Of a stretch of DNA of 64,000 bases, positions 17,501-27,800 are shown one piece after another. Position 1 is the stretch's first letter. Each line of letters starts with the position of its first letter. This stretch comes from Streptomyces syringium. Lineage in GTDB: Bacteria; Actinomycetota; Actinomycetes; Streptomycetales; Streptomycetaceae. The notes below the pieces were generated by a model. The model searched no databases, was not told the origin of the DNA, and was given only the letters and a program-made list of their open reading frames with translations. A program made the translations under genes and the position numbers. The stretch lies in NCBI RefSeq assembly GCF_017876625.1, contig NZ_JAGIOH010000001.1, positions 992,001-1,056,000 on the forward strand, read 5' to 3'.

Positions 17501-20500
17501 TCTTCCGCGAGAAGACGATCCGGCGCCTGGCGCCCTTGGTCGAGGCCAGCCTCGGTGACTTCGCCTACCGCGACTTCGTGCTCGACGGCATCGACACCGA
17601 TCGCCTCCACGAGCCGTTCCCCCTCACCAATGTGCAGCAGACCTACTACCTGGGCCGGTTCAACAGCTTCGAGCTGAGCAGCGTGTCGACCCACGTCTAC
17701 AGCGAGTTCCGCTACAGCCACATCGACCACGAGCGGCTCGAGGCGGCGTACAACCGGCTCATCGAGCGGCACCTCGCGCTGCGCACGGTCTTCACCGACG
17801 GACAGCAGCGCTTCCTGCCCGAGGTGCCCCACTACCGCATCGCCTTCCACGAGCTGAGGGACCAGGAAGAGCTGGAACGGCTCCGGGGTACGTACTCCCA
17901 CAAGCTGTACGACCCCGAGCAGTACCCGCTCTTCGACATCGTGCTCAGCCGCCTCGACGGCGTCCACCGGCTGCACATCAGCTTCGACGCGCTCATCATC
18001 GACATGGGCAGCTTCGACATCCTCTTCGACGAGTGGGCGCGGCTCTACGCCGACCCGCAAGCCTGCCTGCCCGACCTCGGCATCAGCTACCGCGACTACG
18101 TGCTCCAGTACGAGCGGGTCCGTGAGAGCCCGCTCCTGCTCCAGGCCCAGCAGTACTGGCAGGACAAGGCCGACGACTACCACCTCGATCTGAGGCTGCC
18201 GCTCAAGGAGCGCCCCTCGGCCGTCGGCAGTCCCGTCTTCCGGCGCAAGAGCCGGGTGATTCCCGCCGCGGTGTGGGACGAGCTGGCCGCCAAGTGCAGC
18301 CGGCACGGCATCAGCCCGACCGCGCTCGTCGTGGAGCTCTTCAGCCGGGTGCTCAGCCAGTGGAGCGGCCAGGACCGGCTGTGCATGAACCTCACGCTCT
18401 TCAACCGGCTGCCGCTGCACCCCGACATCAACGGCGTCATCGGCGACTTCACGGTCCTGGAGCTCTTCGACTACCAGGCCGAGCGCGACCTGGGCATCGC
18501 CGACAAGCTCCGCCGGGTGCACGGCGATCTGCTCCAGGACGTCGACAACAACCTCTTCGACGGAGTGGACTTCCAGCGCCTGCTGAAGCTGCGCCACTCC
18601 ATACCGGTCGGCAAGATCGTGGCCCCGGTCGTCCTGACCAGCACGCTCGGCGCCAAGGGCAATGCGAGCATGTTCGAACTGCCCCTGGACGACACCTACC
18701 AGGGCGTCGACTACTCGATCTCGCAGACCCCGCAGGTGTGGCTGGACAACAAGGCGTACGAGACCGACGAGGGTTTCGTCGCCGAGTGGGACTACGTCGA
18801 GCAGCTCTTCGACACCGCCGTCATCGACGCGATGCACGACGGCTACTGCCGGCTCATCGAGCAGCTCGCCGCACTGGACTGGGAGTCCGCCCCGTTCCCG
18901 TCGCTCCCCGTGCCGGCCGAGGACCTCGCGCTAATCGAGGCGGCCAACGCGCACGACCGGCCGGCGGACGAGCGCACCCTCTTCGGCCTCTACGAGAGCA
19001 GGCTGAACGAGGCCGGCCGCTCCCGGGCCACCGCCGTCATCGACGCGGCCGCGGGTACCTCCTTCACCTACGAGCGGCTCCATCACGACTCCGTGCGGCT
19101 CGCGGGAGCGCTCCTGGCCCCCGGCACGCTGGGCGAGGAGCGTGAGACCGTCGCCGTCCTGGCGGAGAAGGGCTACCTCCAGGCGGTCACCACACTCGCC
19201 GTGATGAAGGCGGGCTCGGCGTACGTGCCGATGAACGTGGAATGGCCCGGCGCGCGCATCGGCGAAGTGCTCGAATCGGCGGGCACGCACGCGTTGTTGG
19301 TGTCGCGTGGTCAGTTCGCGCGTGCGGACGTACAGGCCCTGGGTTCGGTGTGCCGCCTGCTGGTCATCGAGGACCTCCTGGAGCAGGGGGCCGCGACGGA
19401 TGAGTCCGCGCTGCCGGTGGTGGGCCCGGACGATGTCGCCTACGTCATCTTCACCTCAGGGTCCACCGGCCGGCCCAAGGGCGTGACCATCAGCCACCGC
19501 GGCGCGGTCAACACCCTCCTCGCCGTCAACGAACGCTTCCACATCACACCCCAAGACCGCATCCTGGCCCTGTCCGAACTCAGCTTCGACCTCTCCGTCT
19601 ACGACCTCTTCGGCACCCTCGCCGCCGGCGCCACCATCGTCTTCCCCGCACAGGAAGAAACCAAGAACCCCGCCCACTGGGCCCACCTCGTCGACCACCA
19701 CCACATCACTGTCTGGAACAGCGTCCCCCAGCTCGCCGGACTCCTCATCGACGAAGGCGGACACCTCCAGTCACTGAGGGCGTTCCTCCTCAGCGGCGAC
19801 TGGATCCCCACCAGCCTCCCCGACCGGATCCGCGAGCACATCCCCCACGCCACCGTCATGAGCCTGGGCGGCGCCACCGAAGGCAGCATCTGGTCCATCT
19901 GGTACGAGATCGACCACGTCGACCCCGCCTGGAACAGCATCCCCTACGGCGTCGCCATGCCCAACCAACGCATGTACGTCCTCAACCCCCAAGGCGAACA
20001 CTGCCCCACCGGCGTCATCGGCGAAATCCACATCGGCGGCACCGGCGTCGCCCTCGGCTACTGGAACGACGAAAAACTCACCACCGAGCGCTACACCGAA
20101 CACCCCACCCTCGGCCGCCTCTACCACACAGGCGACCTCGGACGCTGGACCCCCGAAGGCCACATCGAATTCATCGGACGCAACGACTTCCAAGTCAAAC
20201 TCAACGGCTACCGCGTCGAACTCGGCGAAATAGCCGCCAAGCTGACGCGGTTGCCGGGGGTCGACCGTGCCGTGGCCAGGATCCAGCAGGGTGACAAGCA
20301 CGACCGGCTGGTCGCCTACCTGGTTCCCGCCGCCGACTACGCTCCCCTGGCCGGTGCCGGTGAGCCGGGTCTCGACAAGCAGACGTTCCTCCTGAGCGGG
20401 CACGGCGTGCTGGAGACGGCCGCGCCCGGGTTCCCGCTGGAGCCTCGCCCCGACCCGGCCGCGTACGCCCAGGCCAAGAGCTACCGGCAGTTCCTGGACG

Positions 20501-21831
20501 ACGACATCGCGCCCGAGCCTGTGCACAAGCACTTCTCGGAGGTGGTGGAGTCCGCCGCGCACAGCCCCGCGGCGGGCCGGACGGAACCGGATCTCGAGGA
20601 CTGGTCCGCGGTGCTGGGACAGCTGTCCGCCGTGTCGCTGCCCGACCGCGCGCTGCCGAAGTACCGGTATCCGTCCGCGGGAAGCGCCTACCCGGTGCGT
20701 ACGTTCGTCCGTCTGTCGAGCCCGGCCGAGGGCCTGGTCGGCACGGACCACTACTATCACCCACTGACCGGTGAACTGCGCCCGCACGACCTCGCCGCGG
20801 TGGCCGGTCTGTCGTCCGCGGCCGAGGGCGACGAATTGCATCTGGTGGTCCACTGGCCCGCCATCACCCCCCTCTACGGGGAGCGTGCGCGGCACCTGGC
20901 GCTGTTGGAGACCGGGCACATGCTCGCCCTGCTGACCGAGGCCCTGGACGCACGCGGTATCGGCTACGAGGTCCTGCTGGACGAACGGTCGCTCGACGAC
21001 GAGCACCTGGCGGTGTGCCGCATCGTCCTGGGAGGCACAGGCGGCTTCACGCCGGCCCGGCTCGACCTGGCCTGCTTCCTGCGGGAGACCGGCACCACGC
21101 AGTACGTCGAACAGGGCGGCAACCGCCGCTACGCGGCCGACGAACTGCCGGTCTTCGACCGCACCAGTGATGTGTACGCGATTCTCCGCCGGGCCCGGTG
21201 CCTGCTGACGCTGGAAGGCGAGGGAGGGTCCCACGAGGCGGTGTCGGCCGGCTTCCTGTTCCAGCGGCTGAGCGAGCGGCTGCGCGCCGACGGCATGGGC
21301 ACCTGCCCGCTGGGGTTGCGCATCACCGAGCACGGTGTCTACGCCATGGCTGTCGGGATGGTGGACCAGCAGGCACGCGAGGCCTCGGACAGCCCGGCCG
21401 ACCCGCAGACCCTCACGGAGGCGGTCACCCGGGAACTGGCCGAGGCGCTGCCCGACTACATGCTGCCCAGCGGCTACGGCGTCCTGGACGCGCTGCCGCT
21501 GAGCGCCAACGGAAAGCTGGCCGCCGACCGGCTGCCGCCGGTCGAGTTCGCCGGCGTCCACGTCGAGCCCGCGCCGGGGACCGAACGCACCCTGGCCGAA
21601 GCCTGGTCCGACATTCTCGGCCGGCCGGTCGCGGCGATCAGCGCGAACGACAGCTTCTTCTCGGTCGGCGGAAATTCGCTGGCCGCCATGAAGCTGGTGC
21701 GCCTGCTCCAGCAGGACCTGGGGTTCGAGTTGAAGCTCCGGGACCTGTACCAGAACGACACGATTCTCAAGCTTGCTGAGCACGTCGGCACGGCCCAGGC
21801 GGACGCCGTGCGCGAAGAGGGAGAGCTGTGA
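14578..21831 (+). CDS. NRPS 1: A(Gly)-T-Cy-A(Cys)-Ox-T, althiomycin AlmA-type
   Basis: A 2417-residue synthetase. Residues about 1-240 are an unrecognised domain; about 240-400 look like a degenerate C-terminal half of a condensation domain without HHxxxDG. A1 follows (TSGTTGKPKG near 552, FDIST at 598, NVYGPTE at 687); its pocket code aligns as D-I-L-Q-L-G-V-V-W-K, the glycine type. T1 has Ser952. The heterocyclization domain shows PLTNVQQTYYLGR near 1013 and DALIID (D1137, D1142) in place of HHxxxDG. A2 (FDLSVYD at 1670) has the exact cysteine code D-L-Y-N-L-S-L-I-W-K. Between A8 and A10 an FMN oxidase is inserted (RYPSAGSAYPV near 2030), which would oxidise thiazoline to thiazole. T2 has Ser2367. 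TTA codons occur at 12 and 69. It overlaps the next gene by GTGA. Confidence 0.93.
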   Translation: MKVLHVLVGAELGLLGQDIADYLVDAGHFVYALDSDPSVGSGVWRERFTHNASVIGDDVLATRHIDYELAPAGATGRSSAPVLALELQAAEGESAFSCFLQTPDREALLCSSTDAGHRPGSATGPSAADLRAGLLDTCVDALIRLSREGHESLAFHSRRDRPHGLSELIGWESTAAALSERSRSADEREDRFDIADLIGADHPAPSADVFEYRLDRHTQPLTAEQLEWLCIFLQMLLNSRKAGLYSYDAITPGGRVRKYVETSRSLRSADLKRQLDDPLHNAHTNPFHDFDAVYQHARDPRVAVEFDVAEDTADATAGRAPVLSLRYRGDSGSLDIVTIGRLPFLSVLREHLDSFFAGLHRFAEGAATLGELLALPPELHRRFDAELRRTRAPFRDDQPIHRLIEEQAARYPEHTAVVHEGRSLTYRQFNEAANRFARLLRERYAPAPGDLIALYLDRTENLLIAAVAVLKLGCGYVPLDLNSPVNRTAGILAGGRIVLAVSDTAHTPRLDGVSGALPVIAMDSDALADEWAGYPGDNLDAPVAGDDIAYVIYTSGTTGKPKGVAVEHKSYVNIATDIGRCVDFRPGERMLAVTTIAFDISTLEVFMPLLHGGTVVMAGRSDLLDVGKLIGLIEQGVSIVQATPSLWHLITQSLDGKRLPIRALCGGEALSPQLAPVLVASVDTCWNVYGPTETTVWSTRRLLSPESPEPLIGTPVANTRCYVLDEDMQPLPPGVVGELFIGGSGLARGYLDEPELTANAFLPPPPAVSGGGPAVPEERIYRTGDLVRALPSGDLEFIGRNDFQVKLRGHRIELGEIESVLSAHSAVDQSLVVVHQPDASLGDEARSLVGYYVSEAPVDSEELREHLASALPEYMIPAVLIHLESMPLNVNGKADRGALPDPAQFLTRGYVAPATELETRLCDIWDQVLGSAAKGGHRIGVTDDFFGFGGNSILGIKLVNRINSELGSDIRIRDVFREKTIRRLAPLVEASLGDFAYRDFVLDGIDTDRLHEPFPLTNVQQTYYLGRFNSFELSSVSTHVYSEFRYSHIDHERLEAAYNRLIERHLALRTVFTDGQQRFLPEVPHYRIAFHELRDQEELERLRGTYSHKLYDPEQYPLFDIVLSRLDGVHRLHISFDALIIDMGSFDILFDEWARLYADPQACLPDLGISYRDYVLQYERVRESPLLLQAQQYWQDKADDYHLDLRLPLKERPSAVGSPVFRRKSRVIPAAVWDELAAKCSRHGISPTALVVELFSRVLSQWSGQDRLCMNLTLFNRLPLHPDINGVIGDFTVLELFDYQAERDLGIADKLRRVHGDLLQDVDNNLFDGVDFQRLLKLRHSIPVGKIVAPVVLTSTLGAKGNASMFELPLDDTYQGVDYSISQTPQVWLDNKAYETDEGFVAEWDYVEQLFDTAVIDAMHDGYCRLIEQLAALDWESAPFPSLPVPAEDLALIEAANAHDRPADERTLFGLYESRLNEAGRSRATAVIDAAAGTSFTYERLHHDSVRLAGALLAPGTLGEERETVAVLAEKGYLQAVTTLAVMKAGSAYVPMNVEWPGARIGEVLESAGTHALLVSRGQFARADVQALGSVCRLLVIEDLLEQGAATDESALPVVGPDDVAYVIFTSGSTGRPKGVTISHRGAVNTLLAVNERFHITPQDRILALSELSFDLSVYDLFGTLAAGATIVFPAQEETKNPAHWAHLVDHHHITVWNSVPQLAGLLIDEGGHLQSLRAFLLSGDWIPTSLPDRIREHIPHATVMSLGGATEGSIWSIWYEIDHVDPAWNSIPYGVAMPNQRMYVLNPQGEHCPTGVIGEIHIGGTGVALGYWNDEKLTTERYTEHPTLGRLYHTGDLGRWTPEGHIEFIGRNDFQVKLNGYRVELGEIAAKLTRLPGVDRAVARIQQGDKHDRLVAYLVPAADYAPLAGAGEPGLDKQTFLLSGHGVLETAAPGFPLEPRPDPAAYAQAKSYRQFLDDDIAPEPVHKHFSEVVESAAHSPAAGRTEPDLEDWSAVLGQLSAVSLPDRALPKYRYPSAGSAYPVRTFVRLSSPAEGLVGTDHYYHPLTGELRPHDLAAVAGLSSAAEGDELHLVVHWPAITPLYGERARHLALLETGHMLALLTEALDARGIGYEVLLDERSLDDEHLAVCRIVLGGTGGFTPARLDLACFLRETGTTQYVEQGGNRRYAADELPVFDRTSDVYAILRRARCLLTLEGEGGSHEAVSAGFLFQRLSERLRADGMGTCPLGLRITEHGVYAMAVGMVDQQAREASDSPADPQTLTEAVTRELAEALPDYMLPSGYGVLDALPLSANGKLAADRLPPVEFAGVHVEPAPGTERTLAEAWSDILGRPVAAISANDSFFSVGGNSLAAMKLVRLLQQDLGFELKLRDLYQNDTILKLAEHVGTAQADAVREEGEL
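19295..20228 (+). repeat. 934-bp duplicated A(Cys) core, copy 1
   Basis: This segment of the first Cys adenylation domain (from before core A3 to core A8) is repeated at 28276-29209 with one mismatch seen (G at 19335, A at 28316). The flanking parts of the two A domains are clearly different. The segment uses GAA, AAA and CAA codons far more than its surroundings. Recombination or gene conversion is inferred. Confidence 0.95.
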
Positions 21832-24800
21832 ACCCCGAGCTGGAACTGCTGAACGACCTCCGGTCCGCCCGCGTTCTCATCTGGAACAAGGGCGACGACC
21901 GGCTCGGCTTCTCCTTCCCCCAGGACACCGGCTTCCCCCCGGAGCTGAAGGACCGGGTGAAGGAGCACAAGGAGCGACTGCTCCACGTCCTGGAGCTGAC
22001 CGGCATCGACTCCCAGGAGCGCGCCCGGCAGACCACGCACTACAAGCTGCCGGACGGGGCGCACGACAGATCGATCCGGGCCATCCAGAAGGGGATGTAC
22101 CTGCAGAGCAGGATCGACGAGCTCGGCTACACGTACACCATCCCCCTGTTCGTCGAGCTGACCGGCGCCGACGCGGAGTCGGCCGAGCGGGCGGTCCGCG
22201 CGCTGCTCGCGGCGGAGCCGATCCTGCGGATGCGCGTCCACGAGGACCTGTCGTACGAGCTGGTGCCGGCGGACGCGTACGAGATCTCCCGCACCCGGGT
22301 CTCGACCGGTGAGCTGGACGCGCTGCGGGACGACCGGGCCCGTACGGTCTTCCCGCTCGCCGACGGACATCTGATCCGCCCCGAGGTCATCGAGTCGACC
22401 GACGCCGCCTCGGTGACGGTGTCCCTGACGCACCACCACATGCTCTCGGACGCCTACTCGATGGAACTGATCGCCGCCCGGCTGGCCTCGATCCACGACG
22501 CCTTGGCGCGCGGCACCGACCCGGCCGGCGCAGACGGGGCCACCCCCGCCCTGAACTATTTCGACCTGGTGGCGCAGCAGCGGATCGAGCTGGCCCGGCC
22601 GGAGTACACGGCTGCCCGCGACAGGCTCGCCGACCGGTTGGCCGCCGCCGGGAAGCTGCGTCTGCAGCGCAACCCCGCACGCGGGGCCGACAACCGGGCC
22701 GGCACCCTCGACTACACGCTCGCGCCGGAGACCCACCGGGCGCTGTCCGAGCTGGCCGGGCAGCACGGGCTGAGCCTGTACGCGCTGCTGTTCACCGGCC
22801 TGTACCAGACGCTGAGCAGCTTCGCCGGCGGCCAGCACGACTTCGCCGTCGGCATCACCGTCGCGAACCGGCCGCCCGCCTTCCAGTCCGCCGTCGGCCC
22901 GTTCATCAACACGCTGCCGCTGCTGCCGGAGTTCCGGGGCGGCGACCGCTTCCTGGACAACGCGCGCCGGGTCAACGAGGCGGTCATCGATCTCAACCAG
23001 CACCACCAGCTCAATGTGGACATGCTGACCGGCGCCCTGCCGGGCGGGGCCGCGGACCTGGCCGATGTGCTCCAGGTCCTCTTCACCATGCACAACTTCG
23101 CCCCGGTGGAGCAGGCCGCCACCGCCGTCGGCCACCGCGTGCTGCCCTACCGCGATCTCGCGGAGAAGTTCGGCATCTCGGTCATCGCCAAGGAGGACGG
23201 CGACCGGGTCTCCTTCACGGTCACCTACGCCGAGGCGCGCTACGAGCGCGATTACGTGCGGGCGCTCTTCGAGGCGTATCTCACCGTGTTGCGCTCGGCG
23301 GCGGCCGCACCCCACGAGGTCACCGACCGCCTGGACCTGGTGGATCCCGAGGGGCTGCGGCAGATCGCGGAGTGGAACCGCACCGCATGGGACCACGGCA
23401 CCGTGCGGACCGCGGTCGAGATGTTCGAGCGCCAGGTGCGGCGGACCCCGGACGCCCCGGCCGTGATCTACCGCGACCGGCTGCTGAGCTACCGCGAGCT
23501 CAACGAGAGCGCCAACCGGCTGGCCCACCTGCTCACCGAGCGGCACGGGGTCCGTGCCGGCAGTCTGGTCTGTCTGCTGATGGACCGCAGTGAGCACATG
23601 CTGATCGCGGTGCTGGGCGTCATGAAGGCCGGCGGCGCCTATGTGCCCGTCGACCCCGGCTCACCGCACGAGCGGATCCGGTTCATCCTCTCCGACACCG
23701 GCAGCCCGCTGCTGCTCACCGACGAGCGCAACGCGGCCGGCTGCCACGACGCCGCACTGCCGGTGGCCGTGCTGTCCGTCGACGGCGCCGCCGACGAGCT
23801 GGCCGCACAGCCCTCCGGCGACCCGGGGCTGCCGCTCACCGGTGACGATCTCGCGTACGTCATCTACACGTCCGGCACCACCGGGAAGCCCAAGGGCGTG
23901 CTGTGCGAGCACGGCGGCCTGGTCAACCGCATCCAGTGGATGAACCGGGCGTTCCCGCTCGACCCCTCGGACCGGGTGCTGCAGAAGACGTCGTACGTCT
24001 TCGACGTGTCGGTGTGGGAGCTGTTGTGGGCCAACTGGTTCGGTGCGGCCGTCGTCTTCGCCGAGCCCGAGGACCACAAGGACCCGTATGCGCTGATGGA
24101 GATCATCGAGCGCGAACACGTCAGTGTCGTGCACTTCGTGCCCTCGATGTTCAGCGCCTTCCTGGAGACGGTGGAGACATCCGCCGAACCGGCCCGGCAG
24201 GGGCTGGCGAGCCTGCGCTACATCTTCTGCAGCGGCGAGGAGCTCAAGCTCGCGCAGGTGCGCGCCACGCACGCGCTGCTGCCGGAGGCGGCCCTGCACA
24301 ATCTGTACGGCCCGACCGAGGCGTCCATCGACGTCCTGCACCACCCGTGCACCGACCCGGCGATCGACACCGTGCTCATCGGCACACCGATCGACAACAC
24401 ACAGGCGTACGTGCTCAACGCGGCCCGCAGGCCGCTGCCCGCCCAGGCGATCGGTGAACTGTATTTGGGCGGCGCCGGTCTGGCGCGCGGCTACCTCAAC
24501 CGGCCCGAGCTCTCCGCCGAACGCTTCGTCGAGAACCCCTTCGGTGACGGGCGCCTGTACCGCACGGGCGACCTCGTACGGCGGCTGCCCGACGGGTCCA
24601 TCGCGTTCATCGGCCGCGACGACTTCCAGGTCAAGATCCGCGGCTACCGCGTCGAGCTCGGCGAGATCGAGGCGGCCCTGGCCGGATACCCCGGCGTCAA
24701 ACAGGGCATCGCCCTGGTCCAGCAGCCCGACCCGCAGCGGCCCGAGCACAAGTATCTGGTGGGCTACTACGTCGCCGACCGCCCGTTGGACGAGACCGCC

Positions 24801-27800
24801 ATGGCGGGTGCGCTGCGCGCGACCCTGCCGTCGTACATGGTCCCCAGCGCCCTGGTCCACCTGTCGTCCCTGCCCGTGACCGTCAACGGCAAGCTCGACC
24901 GCAAGGCACTGCCCGACCCCGGGCCCTCCGACACGGGCCAGGAGCACATCGCGCCCCGCACCGCCCTGCAGGAGCGGCTCCGCGACCTGTGGGCGGAGTG
25001 CCTGGGCCTGCGCCCCGACGACGTGGGCATCCGCGACGACGCGACCCGGCTGGGCATGGACAGCATCGTCGCCATCCGGCTGGCGAGCCGGCTGCGCCGG
25101 CAACTCGATCTGGCGATCAGCGTCCGTGACGTGTTCTCCCTGCCGACCATCGAGCAGTTCGCCGACTTCGTCGAGAGCCGCCAGGCCGCCGCGGCACAGC
25201 CGCGGGCCGAAGTGATCGCCGAGCAGGGGACCCTGGCGGGCGAGCTGGAGCTGCTGCCCATCCAGTCCTGGTTCTTCGGCCAGGAGTTCACCCGGCCCGA
25301 GCACTGGAACCAGGCGTTCGTGATCCGTACGCCGGAGCTGTCGCTGCCACGGCTGGAGTCCGCCCTGCGCGCACTCGTGGCCCGCCACGACGCCTTCCGG
25401 CTGCGCTACCGCGGCACCACACAGTCCTATGAGCCCGGTGCCCCGTTCCCTGGCTTCAACGTCCTCGACGTGCGCGGGCTGCCCGGCGGCGAAGGCACCC
25501 CCGAGTTCGCCGAGGCCCTGCACCGGACGCTGACCGGTTGGCAGCGCGGCTTCGACCTCGAGCACGGCCCCGTGTACGCCCTCGGCTATCTGCACGGCTA
25601 CGCCGACCACACCAGCCGGGTGTTCTTCGCCCTGCACCACCTGATCACGGACACGGTCAGCTGGCGGATCCTGGCCGAGGACCTGCGCGCGCTGTACGAG
25701 GGGCAGCAGCTCGGGAAGAAGGGCACCAGTTTCCGGCAGTGGACCGGCGCCGTCTCCGCGTACGCGCACGAGCGGCCGGAGCAGAGGGCCTACTGGGAGG
25801 AGCTGCTCAGCGACTTCCGGCCGGACGCGCAGGGCCGGCCCGGCTCCGCGGCGGCGCACACCGAACAGTTCACCCTGAGCGAGCAGCACACCCGGGACCT
25901 GCTGGGGCCGGCGCACCGCGCGTACCACACACACGTCGACGACCTTCTGCTGACCGCGCTCGGCCGGGCCCTGGAGGCCGTCGGCGGCGGGCGCACCCAT
26001 CACGTCATGCTCGAAGGCCACGGGCGCGAGGACATCGCCCCCGCGTTCGATGTCACCGGCACCATGGGATGGTTCACCACCCTGTACCCGGTGCGGCTGC
26101 CCTTGGGCGACGACATCGGCGAGAGCGTGCGGAGCGTCAAGGAGAGCCTGCGCGCCGTGCCCGACAAGGGCATCGGTTTCGGCCCGCTCGTCGGCTACCG
26201 GGACCGTGCGCTTCCCCACGTCTGGTTCAACTACCTGGGCCGGCTCGACGGCGAGCAGACGGGTGCCGGCGACTGGCAGCTCGTGATGGAGGACGGCGGC
26301 GAGGCCATGCCGCCGTGCAACACGTCCGACGCGGTGCTGTCCGTCTTCGCCTACGTGACCGAGGACCGGCTCCAGGTCCGGCTCGACAGCCGGCTGGCCG
26401 CCGAGGACACCGGCGCGCTGGCCCGGGCCCTCGAAGCCGCCCTCGCCGAGGTCGTCGGCCACTGCACGGGCCGGACGGCCCCGCGCTACACGCCCAGCGA
26501 CTTCCGTGAGGTCCGCGGCGAGGCCGATCTGACGGCCCTGCCCGCTGGCATCGGCGCGGATCCGGGCGGCTGGTTCGACATGACCGAGATCCAGAAGGCT
26601 TACCTCGTCGGCAGGCTCGGCAACTACGAGATCGGCAATGTCGCCAACCACGTCTACAACGAGTACGTGTACCGGGAGCTGGACGCCGACCGGCTGGCGG
26701 CCGCGGTCCGCCGGCTCGTCGCCGAGTGCGACGTGCTGCGCACCGTCTTCTCCTACGACCGGCTCCAGCAGCGGGTGCTCGATGCCGCGGAGGTCCCGGA
26801 CTTCGAGCTCGTGGTCCACGACTTCGCCGCGCACGACTACGACGAGTCGAAGCTGACCGCCGTACGGGAGCGCCTCTCGCACCGGCTCTACGACCCGGAG
26901 CGGTTCCCGCTGTTCAGCCTGGAGGTGAGCCGCTTCAAGGACCGCTGCGTGCTGCACCTCAGCTGGGACCTGATCATCCTCGATGTGCAGAGCAGGCTCG
27001 CCGTCCTGCGCCGCCTCGACGACCTCTACCGGGGCGCGGAGCGGCGTGCGGAACTGCCGCGGGCGAGCTTCAAGGACTACCAGGACTACACCGGTCTGCT
27101 GAAGAACTCGCAGTGGTACGCGGACGACCGCGCCTACTGGCAGGACCGGCTGGACGGCATGCCGCTGCGGTGCACCCTGCCGTTCAAGGAGTCACCGGAC
27201 GCCGTCGACCACCCGCGTTTCGACGAGCACACCCTCCACGTCGCCCCCGACGTCTGGGACCGGTTCAAGGAACAGGCACGGAAGCACGGGGTGTCCACGT
27301 CGTCCGTCCTGCTGAGCCTGTTCGGCAGCGTGATCTCCTACTTCTCCGGGGCCCGCGAGTTCCCGCTCACCCTCACGCTGTTCAACCGCCATCCGGTCGT
27401 GGAGGGCATCGATTCCCTCCTCGGGAACTTCACCTCGACCGTGCTGTTCCACTACGTCGACGAAGGCGCCGACGTCACGTCGCTGACCCGCCGCACCCAC
27501 GACACGCTGTGGGAGGACATCAGCCACGCCCTGTACTCGGGCGTGGAGGTCCAGCGTGATCTGAGCAGGCTGCACGGACTGGACACGACCAAGGCGGTCT
27601 CGCCGATCGTGTTCACCGGCGTGATGGGCAACGAGACGCGTGACTTCGAACGCGCGGCCTATCTGGACGACAGCGAATTCGTCGAGGAGCGCCACTGGAG
27701 CGCACAGACCTCACAGGCGTGGATCGACCTCCAGGCGATCGAGGTCGACAGCGGCTTCATGAGCAAGTGGCTGTACGTCGAGCAGCTCTTCGACCGCGCT

